Part shown: positions 31,022-64,000 of the stretch, piece by piece | How positions within the stretch are numbered: the first letter of the stretch is position 1 | Layout: each line of letters starts with the position of its first letter | DNA from: Hormiphora californensis | Lineage: Eukaryota > Ctenophora > Tentaculata > Cydippida > Pleurobrachiidae | Length of the DNA: 64,000 bases | Assembly (NCBI GenBank): GCA_020137815.1 | Contig: CM035361.1 | Location: 4,965,326 to 5,029,325 of the forward strand | Reading direction: 5' to 3' | Notes under the pieces: model-generated | Databases searched by the model: none | The model's input: only the letters and a program-made list of their open reading frames with translations | What the model was told of the DNA's origin: nothing | Position numbers and translations under genes: made by a program

Positions 31022-32875
31022 GTCGTTGTATCATATATGACTCTATCGTCCGTAAGGGAATTCTAGTAACAAATGTCATTTGTGCAAAAGTATGGGTCCA
31101 ATAGTCAAATTTTATGCTTTGAGGCAGTCTATAGCTATAATTTCTACAATCTTGAACGGTTTTTACTAGAAAAATACCCCAAATTCTACATTTTGTATCA
31201 TATATGACTCTATCGTCCCAATTGGTAAATTCTCCAAAAACATCCATAACTCGGGCTAGAAAAGGAGCTAAGAGTCAAATCAGGGCACTAAACTGTGTAG
31301 AATCATCGCATTAGTGGGGGTAGAGCACATATTTAGGTCGCTATCTTGCCCCCTAATTGAGATAATTGGATAATTAGCCAATTATCTGTCCCACGCATGC
31401 TAATAAATGAAACTTTGCTTTGGGAAGGAGTTATGAGGCAAATGGGGGCACTAAAATGTGTAGAATCATCACATTAGTGGGGTTAGAGCACATATTTAGG
31501 TCTCTATCTGGACCCCTAATTGAGATAATTGGATAATTAGCTAATTAGTTGCCCTCCAGCGCTAAAAAATTAAATTTGGCGGAGTATACAAGACAAATGG
31601 GGGCACTAAAATGTGTAAAATCGTCGCCTTAGTGGGGGCAGAGCACATAGCTGAGTTTCTATTCCCGCTCCTAATTGAGATAATTGGATAATTAGCTAAT
31701 TGACGGTTGCATAATGCCCCCTTTTCACCATATACCGTGGTTTCTGGCTAATCTTGAGCTCTTTTGTTCAATCTATGGATCTTTTGGCATCCCTTTACCC
31801 CATTTGTATCACCTTTGACTCGTTTTACACACTAATATAACACTCTATACAACCCTAGACACCGCCTTCAGCTCTTTAGAACCCTCTTGCTTAATCCTAG
31901 ACCTCTCATAATTTCGAGATCCATACACCTTCCTAACCGATTTTTTTGGGATATCCTATTGCTCCTACAAGACGTTCAATCCCTAATGTACTACAGTTTC
32001 CCATTTTATTATTGGACACACAGTTTAGATTCCCCCTACATTAGTTCTCCTCTTCACTCTCACAATCTCATTTGCCACTAAGGAAACTTCTCATGAACTC
32101 CATCGGAAATAAAGATGATCTGTTGAAGGCGTTTAGTATGGTGTATGAGAGGTCTAGCTAGGAGTAGGATGAAGCAAGGGGGTTGTACAGAGCTGTCGGC
32201 GTCTAGGGTTGTATAGAGTGCTATATTATTGTGTAAAACGAGTCAAAGGTGATACAAATGGGGTAAAGGGATGCCAAAAGATCCATAGATTGAACAAAAG
32301 AGCTCAAGATTAGCCAGAAACCACGGTATATGGTGAAAAGGGGGCATTATGCAACCGTCAATTAGCTAATTATCCAATTATCTCAATTAGGAGCGGGAAT
32401 AGAAACTCAGCTATGTGCTCTGCCCCCACTAAGGCGACGATTTTACACATTTTAGTGCCCCCATTTGTCTTGTATACTCCGCCAAATTTAATTTTTTAGC
32501 GCTGGAGGGCAACTAATTAGCTAATTATCCAATTATCTCAATTAGGGGGCAAGATAGCGACCTAAATATGTGCTCTACCCCCACTAATGCGATGATTCTA
32601 CACAGTTTAGTGCACTGATTTGACTCTTAGCTCCTTTTCTAGCCCGAGTTATGGATGTTTTTGGAGAATTTACCAATTGGGACGATAGAGTCATATATGA
32701 TACAAAATGTAGAATTTGGGGTATTTTTCTAGTAAAAACCGTTCAAGATTGTAGAAATTATAGCTATAGACTGCCTCAAAGCATAAAATTTGACTATTGG
32801 ACCCATACTTTTGCACAAATGGCATTTGTTATTAGAATTCCCTTACGGACGATAGAGTCATATATGACACAGTGG
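31022..32875. repeat. Long inverted repeat forming the body of the piggyBac-like element
   Basis: Arms of about 740-880 bp (31030-31912 and 32130-32871) mirror each other with small differences. Both hold the motif CATATATGACTCTATCGTCC and a duplicate 70-codon shadow ORF. ATATATGAC also lies near the 5' end at 23692. The structure would fold into a very long stem. Confidence 0.88.
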
Positions 32876-33004
32876 GCCCAGCAAAAACTACATGTCGAAA
32901 CTTCAAATTTCTTTTTCGAGGTAGTTTGTGGTAATAATATCTACTTATAAACGAAAAATTAGAAAAATCTATCGAGCCAATCCTTCTCGCCCTTAAAGGG
33001 TTAA

Positions 33005-34955
33005 TGACCTGAAGAAACTGTATGGAAAGATGGATAGGGAAAAGAGGTCACTTTTCATTAAAGAGGACTTGGTTGCTGCCAAAGGTGACCCAAAGAAATT
33101 GCAAAGTAAGCTCCAGAAACTTCTTGGAAAAGCTGAAACAATTCTTCCTGAAACAACAAACACCAAGAACTTGGCAGATGATTTCTCCCAGTTCTTTAGT
33201 TCCAAAGTGGAAAAAATTCGAACCCAAGTCAATGAGGAGCAGAAGCAAGCTGGCGACTTTGAGGAACCCGGAAAAGCCTGTCATTCAACGTGGAAGGAAT
33301 TCAAAGAGATATCGGAGGAGGAACTTGTTAAGGTGGTGAAGTCTATGTCAAGCAAACATTGTGACCTTGATCCGTTACCCACTTGGGTAGTAAAGGAGTG
33401 CATTAGGGATCTTGCTCCGGTATTAACATCGATGGTAAACCAATCTCTACATCAGTCTACAGTTGCGGAATCTCTCCAGAAGGCTATCGTGTTTCCTACC
33501 ATCAAGAATATGTACGGAGATAGGGAAGCTCTCAGTAACTATCGTCCTGTCTCAAATATCCCATTCCTTTCTAAGCTCCTAGAAAAGGTGGTGCTCATGC
33601 AGCTGAATGAGTACCTTGAAAGCAATTCACTTCTGGGCAAGCATCAATCCGGTTATCGTGCTGGTCACAGTTGCGAAACTCTGTTAGCCAGCATGTTTGA
33701 TGATGTATTAGGTGAGATGGATAAAGGAAATGTTGTAGCTCTGATCTGTTTGGACATGAGTGCCGCATTTGATACGGTGGATCATGAAAAGTTGTTGGAG
33801 GTGTTGCAGAAACGGTTTGGAGTGGATGGTGATCCTCTTCAATGGTTTAAGAGCTACTTGAGTTCCAGATCTTTTAGAGTCTCAGTTGGTGATTGTTTCT
33901 CGGATACCCTAGCCTTACTCTGTGGAGTGCCCCAGGGGTCCCTTCTTGGTCCAATTTTGTTTCTACTTTACATTGAAGCTGTGCAAGATATTGTGGAACC
34001 ATATGGACTCCGGATAAAGTTATATGCAGACGACTCCCAGCTCTATGTGAGTCTGGTTCCTACGGATTCTACTGGCTGGTCTAGGACAAAGGTTGATATT
34101 GAGGAGTGTCTGGCGAAGGTGAAGAGGTGGATGGTGGGACAGTGGTTGAAGTGTAATGAGGCAAAAACGGAATTCATCCTGCTTGGAAAACGCAGTTCTT
34201 TGAGTAAAATCTCTTTTGATCCAGTTATCAACTTTGGAGGAACGGAAATCTTCCCCAGTGAATGTAGTGGAGCAGATGGGAAAACACTGGGAATACTCTT
34301 GGATCACAATCTTAATCTTGAACGACAGGTTAATAATGTGAGGAAACAGTGTGGGCTGATACTACGGAATCTCTGGCAGTTACACAGATGTTTTGATACT
34401 CAAACGAAGATAATGCTGGTCAAACAATTGATTATATCGAGGATTGATTACAGTAATATTCTGTACTGTGGACTTCCGGCCCGAGTTCTTGGTGGGCTCC
34501 AGAAAACACTAAACTCCTGTGTACGCTTTATATTCAACATCCATGGGCATCAAGAGGATTACTTGGAATACTTCAGGCAGTGTCATATTTTACCCATCTC
34601 CTACAGACTGGACTTCAAAGCCTGTCTAATCGCTTATAAGATAGTCTATGGAACAGCACCAGGTTACCTCCAGGAAATGGTACCTCTTGATGAAAGCTGG
34701 GGAGTCTCCAGGACAACAAGGATGACTAGTGTTACTGATCCGTACAGATTAAAACACCCCAAGATGACCAGTATCAATGCCAATTCTAAATTGAGACGTA
34801 GGAGACTATCGGTATTTCTGCCTACTATTTGGAATGAGCTACCCCTCGAGTTAAGGTCGATCCCCAACGTTGATACCTTTAAAGCTCGCCTGAAAACACA
34901 TCTCTTCGTTGGTGCATTTGGAGTGGGTGATGGGGAACCCATGGCTGAGTTGTAA
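33005..34955 (+). CDS. LINE ORF2, 3' part: reverse transcriptase and C-terminal domain
   Basis: Continues the ORF2 frame from 23672. The RT has KHCDLDPLPTW, NYRPVSNIPFLSKLLEKVV, LDMSAAFDTVDH, GVPQGSLLGPILF and the catalytic YADD (about 34023). The C-terminal region ends with the conserved LPTIWNELPLELRSI. All blocks are intact with no stops to 34955. Alone it would lack the endonuclease, because the piggyBac-like insertion separates the halves. Confidence 0.92.
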
Positions 34956-35295
34956 TGTTTGTTGTAGTTGTGGGGCCTGCGGGCAATCAGTGTCATCCTC
35001 TCTCTAGTCATGTTATTGAATCACTATCTGGTATCCTTTTTTGAGCAGGTGTGAGTATAGCGTGTTTAAAATTATATCTACAGGTTTATGGGACCAGTTA
35101 TTCCCCCAGTTTGATAAGTCCAGTTAATTTGGTTTTCCATATATTGTCTTTTTCAACCAGAGTTGTTCGTGTGCGATATTTATACTCTAGGATATACCGC
35201 TCTGATGACTCGTCGGAACATCGCCAATATTTTGACATGTTTCCGTCGGGTATGGGCGGTATATAAGTGCGGAATATTATTATTATTATTATCTT

Positions 35296-35352
35296 TTTAG
35301 CACACGTGCTAAAACGATCATCCGGGTGGATGCCCTTCGGGCATCCACCCGG
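35296..35352. other. Two strong hairpins, one with a C(TTCG)G loop
   Basis: TTTTAGCACACGTGCTAAAA at 35296-35315 is a perfect palindrome. At about 35322-35351 CCGGGTGGATGCCC pairs perfectly with its complement across TTCG, an exceptionally stable tetraloop in RNA. It lies directly after the LINE (ATT)n tail and no gene uses it visibly. Confidence 0.8.
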
Positions 35353-35539
35353 GCAGGGAAAAAATATATGTCCAACATGCGGACGTTTCCGCCCGTAGCT
35401 ACCTCTAGCTGGGTTTAACAGTGTGTATATAATGTATGTACAAAAAACAGAATCAATAAACTGTCGTGATAACAAGTGATGAGTAGCGTGTAGAAGGGAT
35501 GTTGTAAATAATTTGAATGAGGAATGAGGATGTGCTCGA

Positions 35540-35965
35540 TATGGAGCAGCGCAAGGAAAAGGACCCAGGGATCGATGTGGAGGAGGTAGGAGTAAAGGGC
35601 CCAGGGATCGATGTATAGGAGGTTGGGAAAGGACCCAAGGGTCGATGTGGAGCAAGGTAGGGAAAGGACCCAGGAATCGATGTGGAGGAGGTAGGAGTAA
35701 ATAACCCAGGGATCGATGTGAAGGAGGTTGGGAAAGGACCCAGGGATCGATGTGGAGCAAGGTAGGGAAAGGACCCAGGAATCGATATGGAGGAGGTTGT
35801 AGTAAAGGACCCAGAAATCAATGTGGAGGAGGTAGGAGTAGAGGACCCAGGGATCAATGTCGAGTGAAAGTAGGAGTAAAGGACCCAGGGATCAACACGG
35901 AATAATGTAGGAGAGAAAGGATACAGGTATCGATGTGAAGGAATACACGAGAAAAAGGGAGCCCA
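35540..35965. repeat. ~46 bp minisatellite (AAAGGACCCAGGGATCGATG units)
   Basis: About nine irregular units of GGACCCAGGGATCGATGTGG followed by AGGAGGTAGGAGTA or AGCAAGGTAGGGA. The repetitive ORFs on the minus strand here are by-products. Confidence 0.9.
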
Positions 35966-36053
35966 GGAATCAGGAATAGGAGTTGGAGACAGTAGTTACT
36001 CAGGAATCCATGTGGATGTACCAAATTTAGGGAAGTGAGGATTATTTTGCCGA

Positions 36054-36490
36054 TCATTGGTTGTATGCTCTAAAGAAAAAGTGCGTCTTCAAGGATGTTT
36101 TAAAAGTAGTAAGGGATTCTGAGTCCCGGATTGATCGTGGTAGCTGATTCCATAATTTAGGTGCAGCAATACTGAAAGCGCCTCTAGTGTTTTCGTAGTG
36201 GTACTCACTCCTCCGCACCTCTTTCAGAGCGGTGACGTCATTATCCACTCGGAGTGATTTCACTTTCTGAGGCCGCTTCACTAACAACTCAGACATGTAT
36301 GGAGGGGATTGATCATGAAGGGTCTTGTATACCATCAAGCAAATTTTGTACTCTATTCGCTGTTTCACAGGCAAGAAGTGTGATTTCATGCGAAGTTTTG
36401 TTACACCGCGTTTTCCTCTTTTCCCATAAATGTATCGTGTCGCACTGTTCTGAACTTTCTGTAGGTCGTAGTTTTGTCTTTGCTACAGGC
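36054..36490 (-). pseudogene. 5'-truncated L2/CR1-like LINE fragment (ORF2 C-terminal end)
   Basis: The minus strand reads LQKVQNSATRYIYG followed by LPVKQRIEYKICLMVYK and AAPKLWNQLPRSIRDSESL, the end of an L2/CR1 ORF2, with a stop at 36054. It differs from the element at 33005, so it is a separate, 5'-truncated copy. Confidence 0.85.
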
Positions 36491-37340
36491 CCTTAGAACG
36501 GGTTAAGAGGATGGGTCCTGGTCCGCATGGCATAGTGCGCAAAATATTCTTGACTTTTCGAGTTTCGAAAAAAAAAACCGCGCAACTTTTTCAGTTCGCG
36601 CCGTCACGATTCACTTTGAAGATTCTTCAGCGCGCGCAATTTCTGTCCAAAACAAGCGCGTTTGTATATTTGCGCGTCCAATTTTCTTAATTAAGCAATT
36701 AACGATTAATTAAACACTTTAGTTGGTCAAATTAGGTAAAATTATGTCGGAAAATGATAAATGTATCACTCTTTTTAAAGTCAAAGTGTCCCAAAAAGTC
36801 CAATCACTGTTTGAAATCATCCAACTTTGAGAGTCGATTCCTCTGTCCAGAAATCGTTTCTGGCTTATCCACCTATACGTTGCACCAGTTCAAGGGATTC
36901 TCTACCTGGGAAAAAAAGATGGTTACTTATAAAGCTGTCGTTTAGTGGGACTAAGGGTCGGGGGAAGAGAGGTCAAATTAATTCAAATGGCCGTCAGTTG
37001 AAGACCAGAAGAATAAGAGACAAATCCTTCGACACGAAGGTGTCAAATTGTCTCCTCTAAGATATCCCAGAATTTGGGATTTTATGGATATTCCGTTCTC
37101 CCGTAATTGCCAAAAAACCGATTTGAGCAAATCGGCGATTACGCCACGGTTTTTGAGAGTTTCAAATCGAGACATGTTCGTTGCATTCATTTAGAACATG
37201 ACCGATCAGAAAATCCAAAAATTAAAACGCTAACTAGCGCCGTTTAGCAGAACGAAGCATTCTACGAGTGCCCTAGTCGTGACTGTGCCCCCTATGTGAG
37301 GGGATCGCCCTACGGGCGCGCGAACATGGGGGGCGCGACG
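36491..37340. other. No gene recognised; AT-rich with small hairpins
   Basis: Includes CCGATTTGAGCAAATCGG at about 37119 and a GGGGATCGCCCTACGGGCGCGCG stretch near 37305 just before the minisatellite. Short ORFs lack support. Confidence 0.45.
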
Positions 37341-38250
37341 TGCCCAACCCAATTACCAACCCAAGTCAAGTCCCAAGTACCAACCCAAGTCACCCAAGTA
37401 CCAACCCAAGTCACGTCTCAAGTACCAACCCAAGTCACCCAAGTATCAACCCAAGTCAAGTCCCAAGTACCAGCCCAAGTCACCCAAGTACCAGCCCAAG
37501 TCACCCAAGTATCAACCCAAATCAAGTCCCAAGTACCAGCCCAAGTCACGTCCCAAGTACCAACCCAAGTCACGTCTCAAGTACCAACCCAAGTCACCCA
37601 AGTACCAGCCCAAGTCACCCAAGTATCAACCCAAATCAAGTCCCAAGTACCAGCCCAAGTCACGTCCCAAGTACCAGCCCAAGTTACGTTCCAAGTACCA
37701 ACCCAAGTCACCCAAGTACCAACCCAAGTCACGTATCAAGTACCAACCCAAGTCACGTTCCAAGTGCCAACCCAAGTCACGTATCAAGTACCAACCCAAG
37801 TCACCCAATTACCAACCCAAGTCACCCAAGTCACCCAAGTCACCCAAGTGCCAACCCAAGTCACGTCCCAAGTACCAGCCCAAGTTACCCAAGTCACCTA
37901 AGTACCAACCCAAGTCACCCAAGTCACCCAAGTACCAACCCAAGTCACCCAGGCCCAAGTTCCAGCCCAAGTCACCCAAGTACCAACCCAAGTCACCCAA
38001 GTACCAACCCAAGTCAAGTCCCAAGTACCAACCCAAGTCACCCAAGTACCAACTCAAGTCACCCAAGTACCAACCCAAGTCACCCAATTACCAACTCAAG
38101 TCACGTTCCAAGTACCAACCCAAGTCGCGTTCCAAGTACCAACCCAAGTCACCCAAGTACCAACCCAAGTGAAGACCCAAGTACCAACCCAGTACCAGTA
38201 CCAGCAGTAGTACCAGCCCAATTAGCACAAATCCAAGTATCAACCAATCC
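37341..38250. repeat. Minisatellite of CAAGTCACCCAAGTACCAAC units
   Basis: About 900 bp of 12-33 bp units built from CCAAGTACCAACC and CAAGTCAC. It is open in several frames on both strands; the Pro/Ser/Thr-rich 314-codon frame is most simply a repeat artefact, without splice sites or conserved flanks. Confidence 0.9.
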
Positions 38251-38801
38251 ATGGCCCAAGCTATTCGAAGTGGTACTACCATGACGTAACACACACTGTT
38301 TGCGTTGCCGACCATTCCCATCTCATTTGTTTACCTTTCCACCACCATGACCTAACTTGGGTAGACCAGCACCGCTGCTATGCGGGGTTTATTATTAGTG
38401 ACCGTATTATATAGTACCGCGCGGGGCACACCTCTGTTGATTGCTAAACTTAGGTCCAGGCTAGTGGGGTATGTCATTGTTTGTCTTTCTGGGCGATGCG
38501 ATGTGAGTTAGTGTCATAATATTGAACAGTGGTAGATGTTTCGGGCTAGATATTTGTTCGCTATTTCTTGACAAATGCGATTTCAATATATGTGTTCCTT
38601 GAGTTCTATTCGGTTTTTTTTAAAGCAAATGTTCCGATTCTACGTCAGAAGATTTACGTTTGACTTGACATTGAGTTTAAATGATCTGGCGTAGGTATTT
38701 ATACCTACTAGGTAATCTGAATGACTGCGAATCCGAATTGCCGTTCGAATGTTTCATGGTCAGTGCTGCTGTTCATATCACACTGTCAGTGGTATAGCTG
38801 G
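38251..38801. other. No gene recognised
   Basis: Unique-looking DNA with no supported ORF. TATATAG near 38408 is not followed by a recognisable exon. Confidence 0.4.
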
Positions 38802-38910
38802 CAGGAACCGACCGAAACAAGTAAACAACCAATCAGAATTCCTTATTTAGGTCACGTGATTGGTTATCAGCCAATCAGGGACCAGTATTTCCTGATTCGG
38901 TCGGTTCCCG
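38802..38910 (-). mobile_element. hAT-type MITE (family A)
   Basis: Perfect 8 bp TSD ATAGCTGG on both sides. Right end CGGTTCCCG. Confidence 0.96.
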
Positions 38911-39049
38911 ATAGCTGGGCTGTTCACATTTTAATTTAAACAGAGCTGCTCCTCTCCTCCGTAACCCGATAATGGCGGTCTTTAGTCACAAAATAACATC
39001 AACATCCCATCATGGGCATGGTAATAGGACCATCTTTCTCAGTCCTATA

Positions 39050-39165
39050 TTCCTCTCTCTCTAGTCTCTCTATCTCTCTCTATCTCTCCCTCTCTCTCTC
39101 GCTATCTCTCCCTCTCTCTCTCGCTATCTCTCTCTCTCTCTCTCTATCTCTCTCTATCTCTCTAG

Positions 39166-39255
<90 letters not shown>
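39050..39255. repeat. (CT)n microsatellite, compound
   Basis: CT run with CTCTAT variants in the first half and a pure 80 bp run in the second. Confidence 0.96.
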
Positions 39256-39257
<2 letters not shown>

Positions 39258-39441
39258 ACTCAGTTCTCTAACTCCATCTGGACATCAATAATACTTTTCT
39301 ATCTCTCTCCGACAATGATTCATGTTCGTATCACCACCACTATAGCAGCTACACATCGACACTGCTGTGTCACTTTAGACATTTTGGATCCTGAGTGTGA
39401 AGCTCTTAAACAGAGCTATCTGCATAGGAGGGACTGAGAGA

Positions 39442-39550
39442 CAGGAACCGACCGAATCAGGAAATACTGGTCCCTGATTGGCTGATAACCAGTCACGTGA
39501 CCTAAATAACGAGTTCTGATTGGTTGTTTCCTTGTTTCGGTCGGTTCCTG
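39442..39550 (+). mobile_element. hAT-type MITE (family A)
   Basis: Perfect 8 bp TSD CTGAGAGA on both sides. Full-length. Confidence 0.96.
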
Positions 39551-39689
39551 CTGAGAGATCATATCGCTGATCTTCAGCTTCGTTTAGAAATTCTTGTTGC
39601 CCTTTCTTCTAGATACGGATATGATGCCTTGGCCTTGTAGAGTAACATCAACAAAGGATTCCCGGGTCGCACCACGTACGATATTGAAT

Positions 39690-39905
39690 GCTTTACAAAC
39701 CTCTTCTCTCTCAATCTCTCCCCCTCTCTCTCACTCTCACTCTTCCTCTCTCTCTCTCTCTCATCTCCTCTCTTCCCTCCCCCTCGCTCTCTCCCCCTAT
39801 CTCACTCTTCCTCTCCTCTCTCTTCTCTCTTCTACCTCTCCTCTCTCTCTCTCGTCTTCTCTCTTTTTCTGATCTCTCGTCTCTCTCCCTCTCCTCTCTC
39901 CCCAT
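39690..39905. repeat. Degenerate CT-rich tract
   Basis: Imperfect CTCTCT/CCTC mixture. A second similar tract covers 40060-40150, and a GAGAGA piece lies between. Confidence 0.85.
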
Positions 39906-40302
39906 TCTCGCTGATGGATCATGGTTTGTACCATTTCATGTTTTTGTAACGCGATGTTTACCCAAAACGCACCTTGGAGAAGCACAGACCCACCTGCTGA
40001 GCGACGAGAGGGAAGAAGAGCAGAGTAGAGAGAAGAAAGGAACCCCGGGGGGCAATTCGCTCGTCTCTCTTCTTCCCCCCTTCTTTCTCTCTCTTAGCTC
40101 TCTCTCTTTTCTCGCTTCTCTCTCTCCTCTCTCCTTTCCCCCTTTCTTTCGTTTGTCTTTTTGACGTTTTAAAACCTTGAACACCATGAAACCCAAAGAA
40201 AGAACTTGTCCCGTTTGCTATTTTTATAGCTCCAATCAAGCTATTGTTATAACCAATGTTTTGTACCCAGACCCCACATCATTGTACCTTTCATACTTTC
40301 CC

Positions 40303-40492
40303 TTTGGATCGTTCTGGGATTGTACCTTTGGATCGTTCTGGGATTGTACCTTTGGATCGTTCTGGGATTGTACCTTTGGATCGTTCTGGGATTGTACCTT
40401 TGGATCGTTCTGTGATTGTACCTTTGGATCGTTCTGGGATTGTACCTTTGGATCGTTCTGTGATTGTACCTTTGGATCGTTCTGAGAGCGTT
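40303..40492. repeat. 24 bp minisatellite, eight copies
   Basis: Units of CTTTGGATCGTTCTGGGATTGTAC with GGG/GTG variants. The 24 bp length keeps three frames open, giving spurious repeat proteins. Confidence 0.95.
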
Positions 40493-41105
40493 GTTCTTCT
40501 TGATCGTGTCTCTTTACTCAATATCTGTCTGGCGCACTATTTTATGATCAAATCGGGGTCAGATAGCTCAATATCTCACTATTCACTCAGTGGCCACTTC
40601 TAGTAGGGCAAACACCACATTGGGGGCAATGTCCGATTCAATAGCAGATCACTGGCCCTGCCAAGAATATTCAATGCCATTTTTCTCGATCTTGTTGAGT
40701 AAACTTGTTTTGCCTCCATTCCCTGAACGTGATATAGACCAGTGCAGTATCACTTCCATTCTTTGATCCAAATAATTCAGTTTATACGCCGTCCTTCTAG
40801 TTCTACCGACCTATTGGGGCCGGGCCTTTTTTTGTAACACACAACTTATACCACTTTGAGCTGGTATTGTTTATCTAGCGACCATATAGCACCCTCGCTC
40901 AGTGCAGCATCAGCAACACACATTCTAGCTTTACACAAACACAGTTCACTGTTCCTCAATTCTCATTGGTTGTTGCTCACCGGTCACGTGATCTTCATCA
41001 GCCAATCAGGAGAGCTTCATTTCACGTGATTAGTGGAACTTCCAATAGAAGCGCTGTTTTTGTAAAGCGTTGTTGACTAGGGATCACTATCAGAGATGTG
41101 AATTG
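40493..41105. other. No gene recognised; decayed MITE pieces
   Basis: CTGTCTGGCGCAC at 40527 is a fragment of the small hairpin family. ATTGGTTGTT-n-GGTCACGTGA-n-CAGCCAATCAGG at about 40964-41010 matches the family A core but lacks TIRs; it may be a decayed copy, or a real CCAAT/E-box promoter-like stretch. Confidence 0.45.
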
Positions 41106-41107
41106 TG

Positions 41108-41237
<130 letters not shown>

Positions 41238-41811
41238 ACGGCAACACCGCATTTCACCTTTTCCTTATGCTTGACGTCTACCTTGTTTTCTTGAGTGTTT
41301 TTGTAATTTTAGTTTTGAATTTTCAATTGAGTCTGTAAAGCAAATTCTCCAATACTATCCCCTGTTTCCTGCAGTAGCGTTTCGATATATCGTTAGCTAT
41401 TTCCACCTGAATCAAAATAGAACCAAGGATTAGGAAATTAGCCTACTCCGTTTTTCCATTGCATATATTCTTTGCAATTTGTGCCTTAGTTTGCTTTCCC
41501 CTTTTTCCCTCCCCACTTTCCATTTTTTTTCCAGCTAGCTACTCAGCTGAAGTACCTACTTCACACTGACTCATGCACCATCCGTGATTTGAATGATACA
41601 CTAGTTCATAGCTCTGCCTATAATTTGGTAATAAAATTACCCCTCCGCGTTATAATAGCTCACGGAGCAATATAATAACAGGGGTGACTTCGTAACCAAG
41701 CCTATAATAATCACGAAGCCTCTTCGCGAAGTCACCAGACACTTATGCACCCATCCGGCCATCCAATTCTCTGTAACCCAGCTTCTCAACATCGATCCAT
41801 CATACCCAGTC

Positions 41812-42010
41812 TCTCTCCAACCCTCTCCTTAACCCTCTCCAACTCTCTCCAACTCTCTCCAACCCTCTCCAACTCTCTCCAGTTCTCTCCAACTCTCTCC
41901 AACTCTCTCCAACTCTCCTCAACTCTCTCCAACCCTCTCCAACTCTCTCCACCCCTCTCCAACTCTCTCCAACTCTCATCACCCATCTCCAACTCTCACC
42001 AACTCTCGAT
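41812..42010. repeat. 10 bp minisatellite AACTCTCTCC
   Basis: About 19 units with CCC/TCC variants, ending 30 bp before the acceptor-like TTTTAG upstream of the Lys/Ser-rich gene's ATG. Confidence 0.93.
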
Positions 42011-42087
42011 CTCACAATTAACTCTCTATAATTTTAGGGTAGCAGAGTCTGTAGATCTACCCCAGCCACCTCGTGTATCAAGGTAGC

Positions 42088-64000
<21,913 letters not shown>

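Larger units (their letters stand above)
23669..33004. mobile_element. piggyBac-like non-autonomous element inserted at TTAA (host of the LTR element)
   Basis: TTAA at 23669-23672 and 33001-33004 is the target duplication. The ends CCCTTTGAGGGCGA and TCGCCCTTAAAGGG are inverted with one mismatch. TTAA targets plus CCCTTT ends are diagnostic of the piggyBac superfamily. Without the LTR element it is about 2.3 kb, has no transposase ORF and consists mostly of a long inverted repeat. Removing it leaves one TTAA and puts the two LINE ORF2 halves in the same frame. Confidence 0.85.
21455..35293 (+). mobile_element. L2/CR1-like LINE, full-length coding region, split by a nested insertion
   Basis: Parts: 21455-23672 and 33005-35293. 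ORF1, EN, RT and an (ATT)n tail at 35274-35291 are present in the usual order. The RT sequence (SNYRPVSNIPFLSKLLEKVV; GVPQGSLLGP; YADDSQLY) resembles the L2/CR1 group. All motifs are intact and both ORF2 halves are open, so the copy was probably coding-competent before the insertion. Confidence 0.88.

Noticed and set aside
31011-31247. Duplicate ORF starting MDVFGEFTNWDD (also 32651-32950)
   Set aside because: It is the same segment in the two arms of the inverted repeat; too short and no transposase motif.
35098-35857. Minus-strand repeats reading HIDPWVLSQPP
   Set aside because: Translation of the ~46 bp minisatellite.

Overview
The window is eukaryotic, almost certainly from an animal. 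It carries spliced genes with GT-AG introns, an inositol-trisphosphate 3-kinase of the animal type, a Ly6/three-finger type I membrane receptor, an L2/CR1-like LINE, hAT-type and Tigger-like MITEs, and very many long (CT)n/(GA)n tracts. I cannot name the species; the mix suggests a marine invertebrate.

Layout. 0.6-5.5 kb (+): a complete nine-exon IP3 3-kinase gene whose introns hold microsatellites, a minisatellite built on a splice acceptor, transposons and a dispersed repeat carrying CArG boxes. 5.3-11.3 kb: intergenic DNA with CArG repeats, three CRE sites, five copies of a ~109 bp hAT-type MITE and a cluster of fold-back elements. 11.3-12.6 kb (+): a four-exon gene for an unrecognised secreted protein, with a TATA box and a likely 5' UTR exon about 1.2 kb upstream. 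14.8-16 kb (-): exons of a small cysteine-rich protein with a frame break. 17.3-18.1 kb: a fold-back element with ~290 bp arms. 18.2-19.3 kb (-): the 3' exons of a Pro/Met-rich protein, weakly like 4E-T.

21.4-35.3 kb is a three-level nest. A two-ORF LINE (zinc-knuckle ORF1; endonuclease-RT ORF2) is split at a TTAA by a piggyBac-like element, which is itself split by a Ty3-like LTR retrotransposon with apparently identical LTRs and no visible integrase. Conceptual removal of the piggyBac-like element restores the LINE reading frame.

35.3-42 kb holds a LINE fragment, several minisatellites and two more MITEs. 42.1-64 kb (+) is a large gene for a Lys/Ser-rich protein whose early internal exons are all symmetric phase 2-2. 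It continues into Gly-rich repeats with an SGPK motif and runs off the window. Its 13 kb intron contains 55 bp and 32 bp minisatellites, a 100-N gap and a badly sequenced duplicate of the region left of the gap, which is an assembly fault. The Ly6-like gene (-) lies inside another of its introns.

Nothing here forms a prokaryote-style system. The most original theme is tandem repeats that start on exon edges: two of them contain exon sequence together with the splice site, so each copy is a potential splice site.
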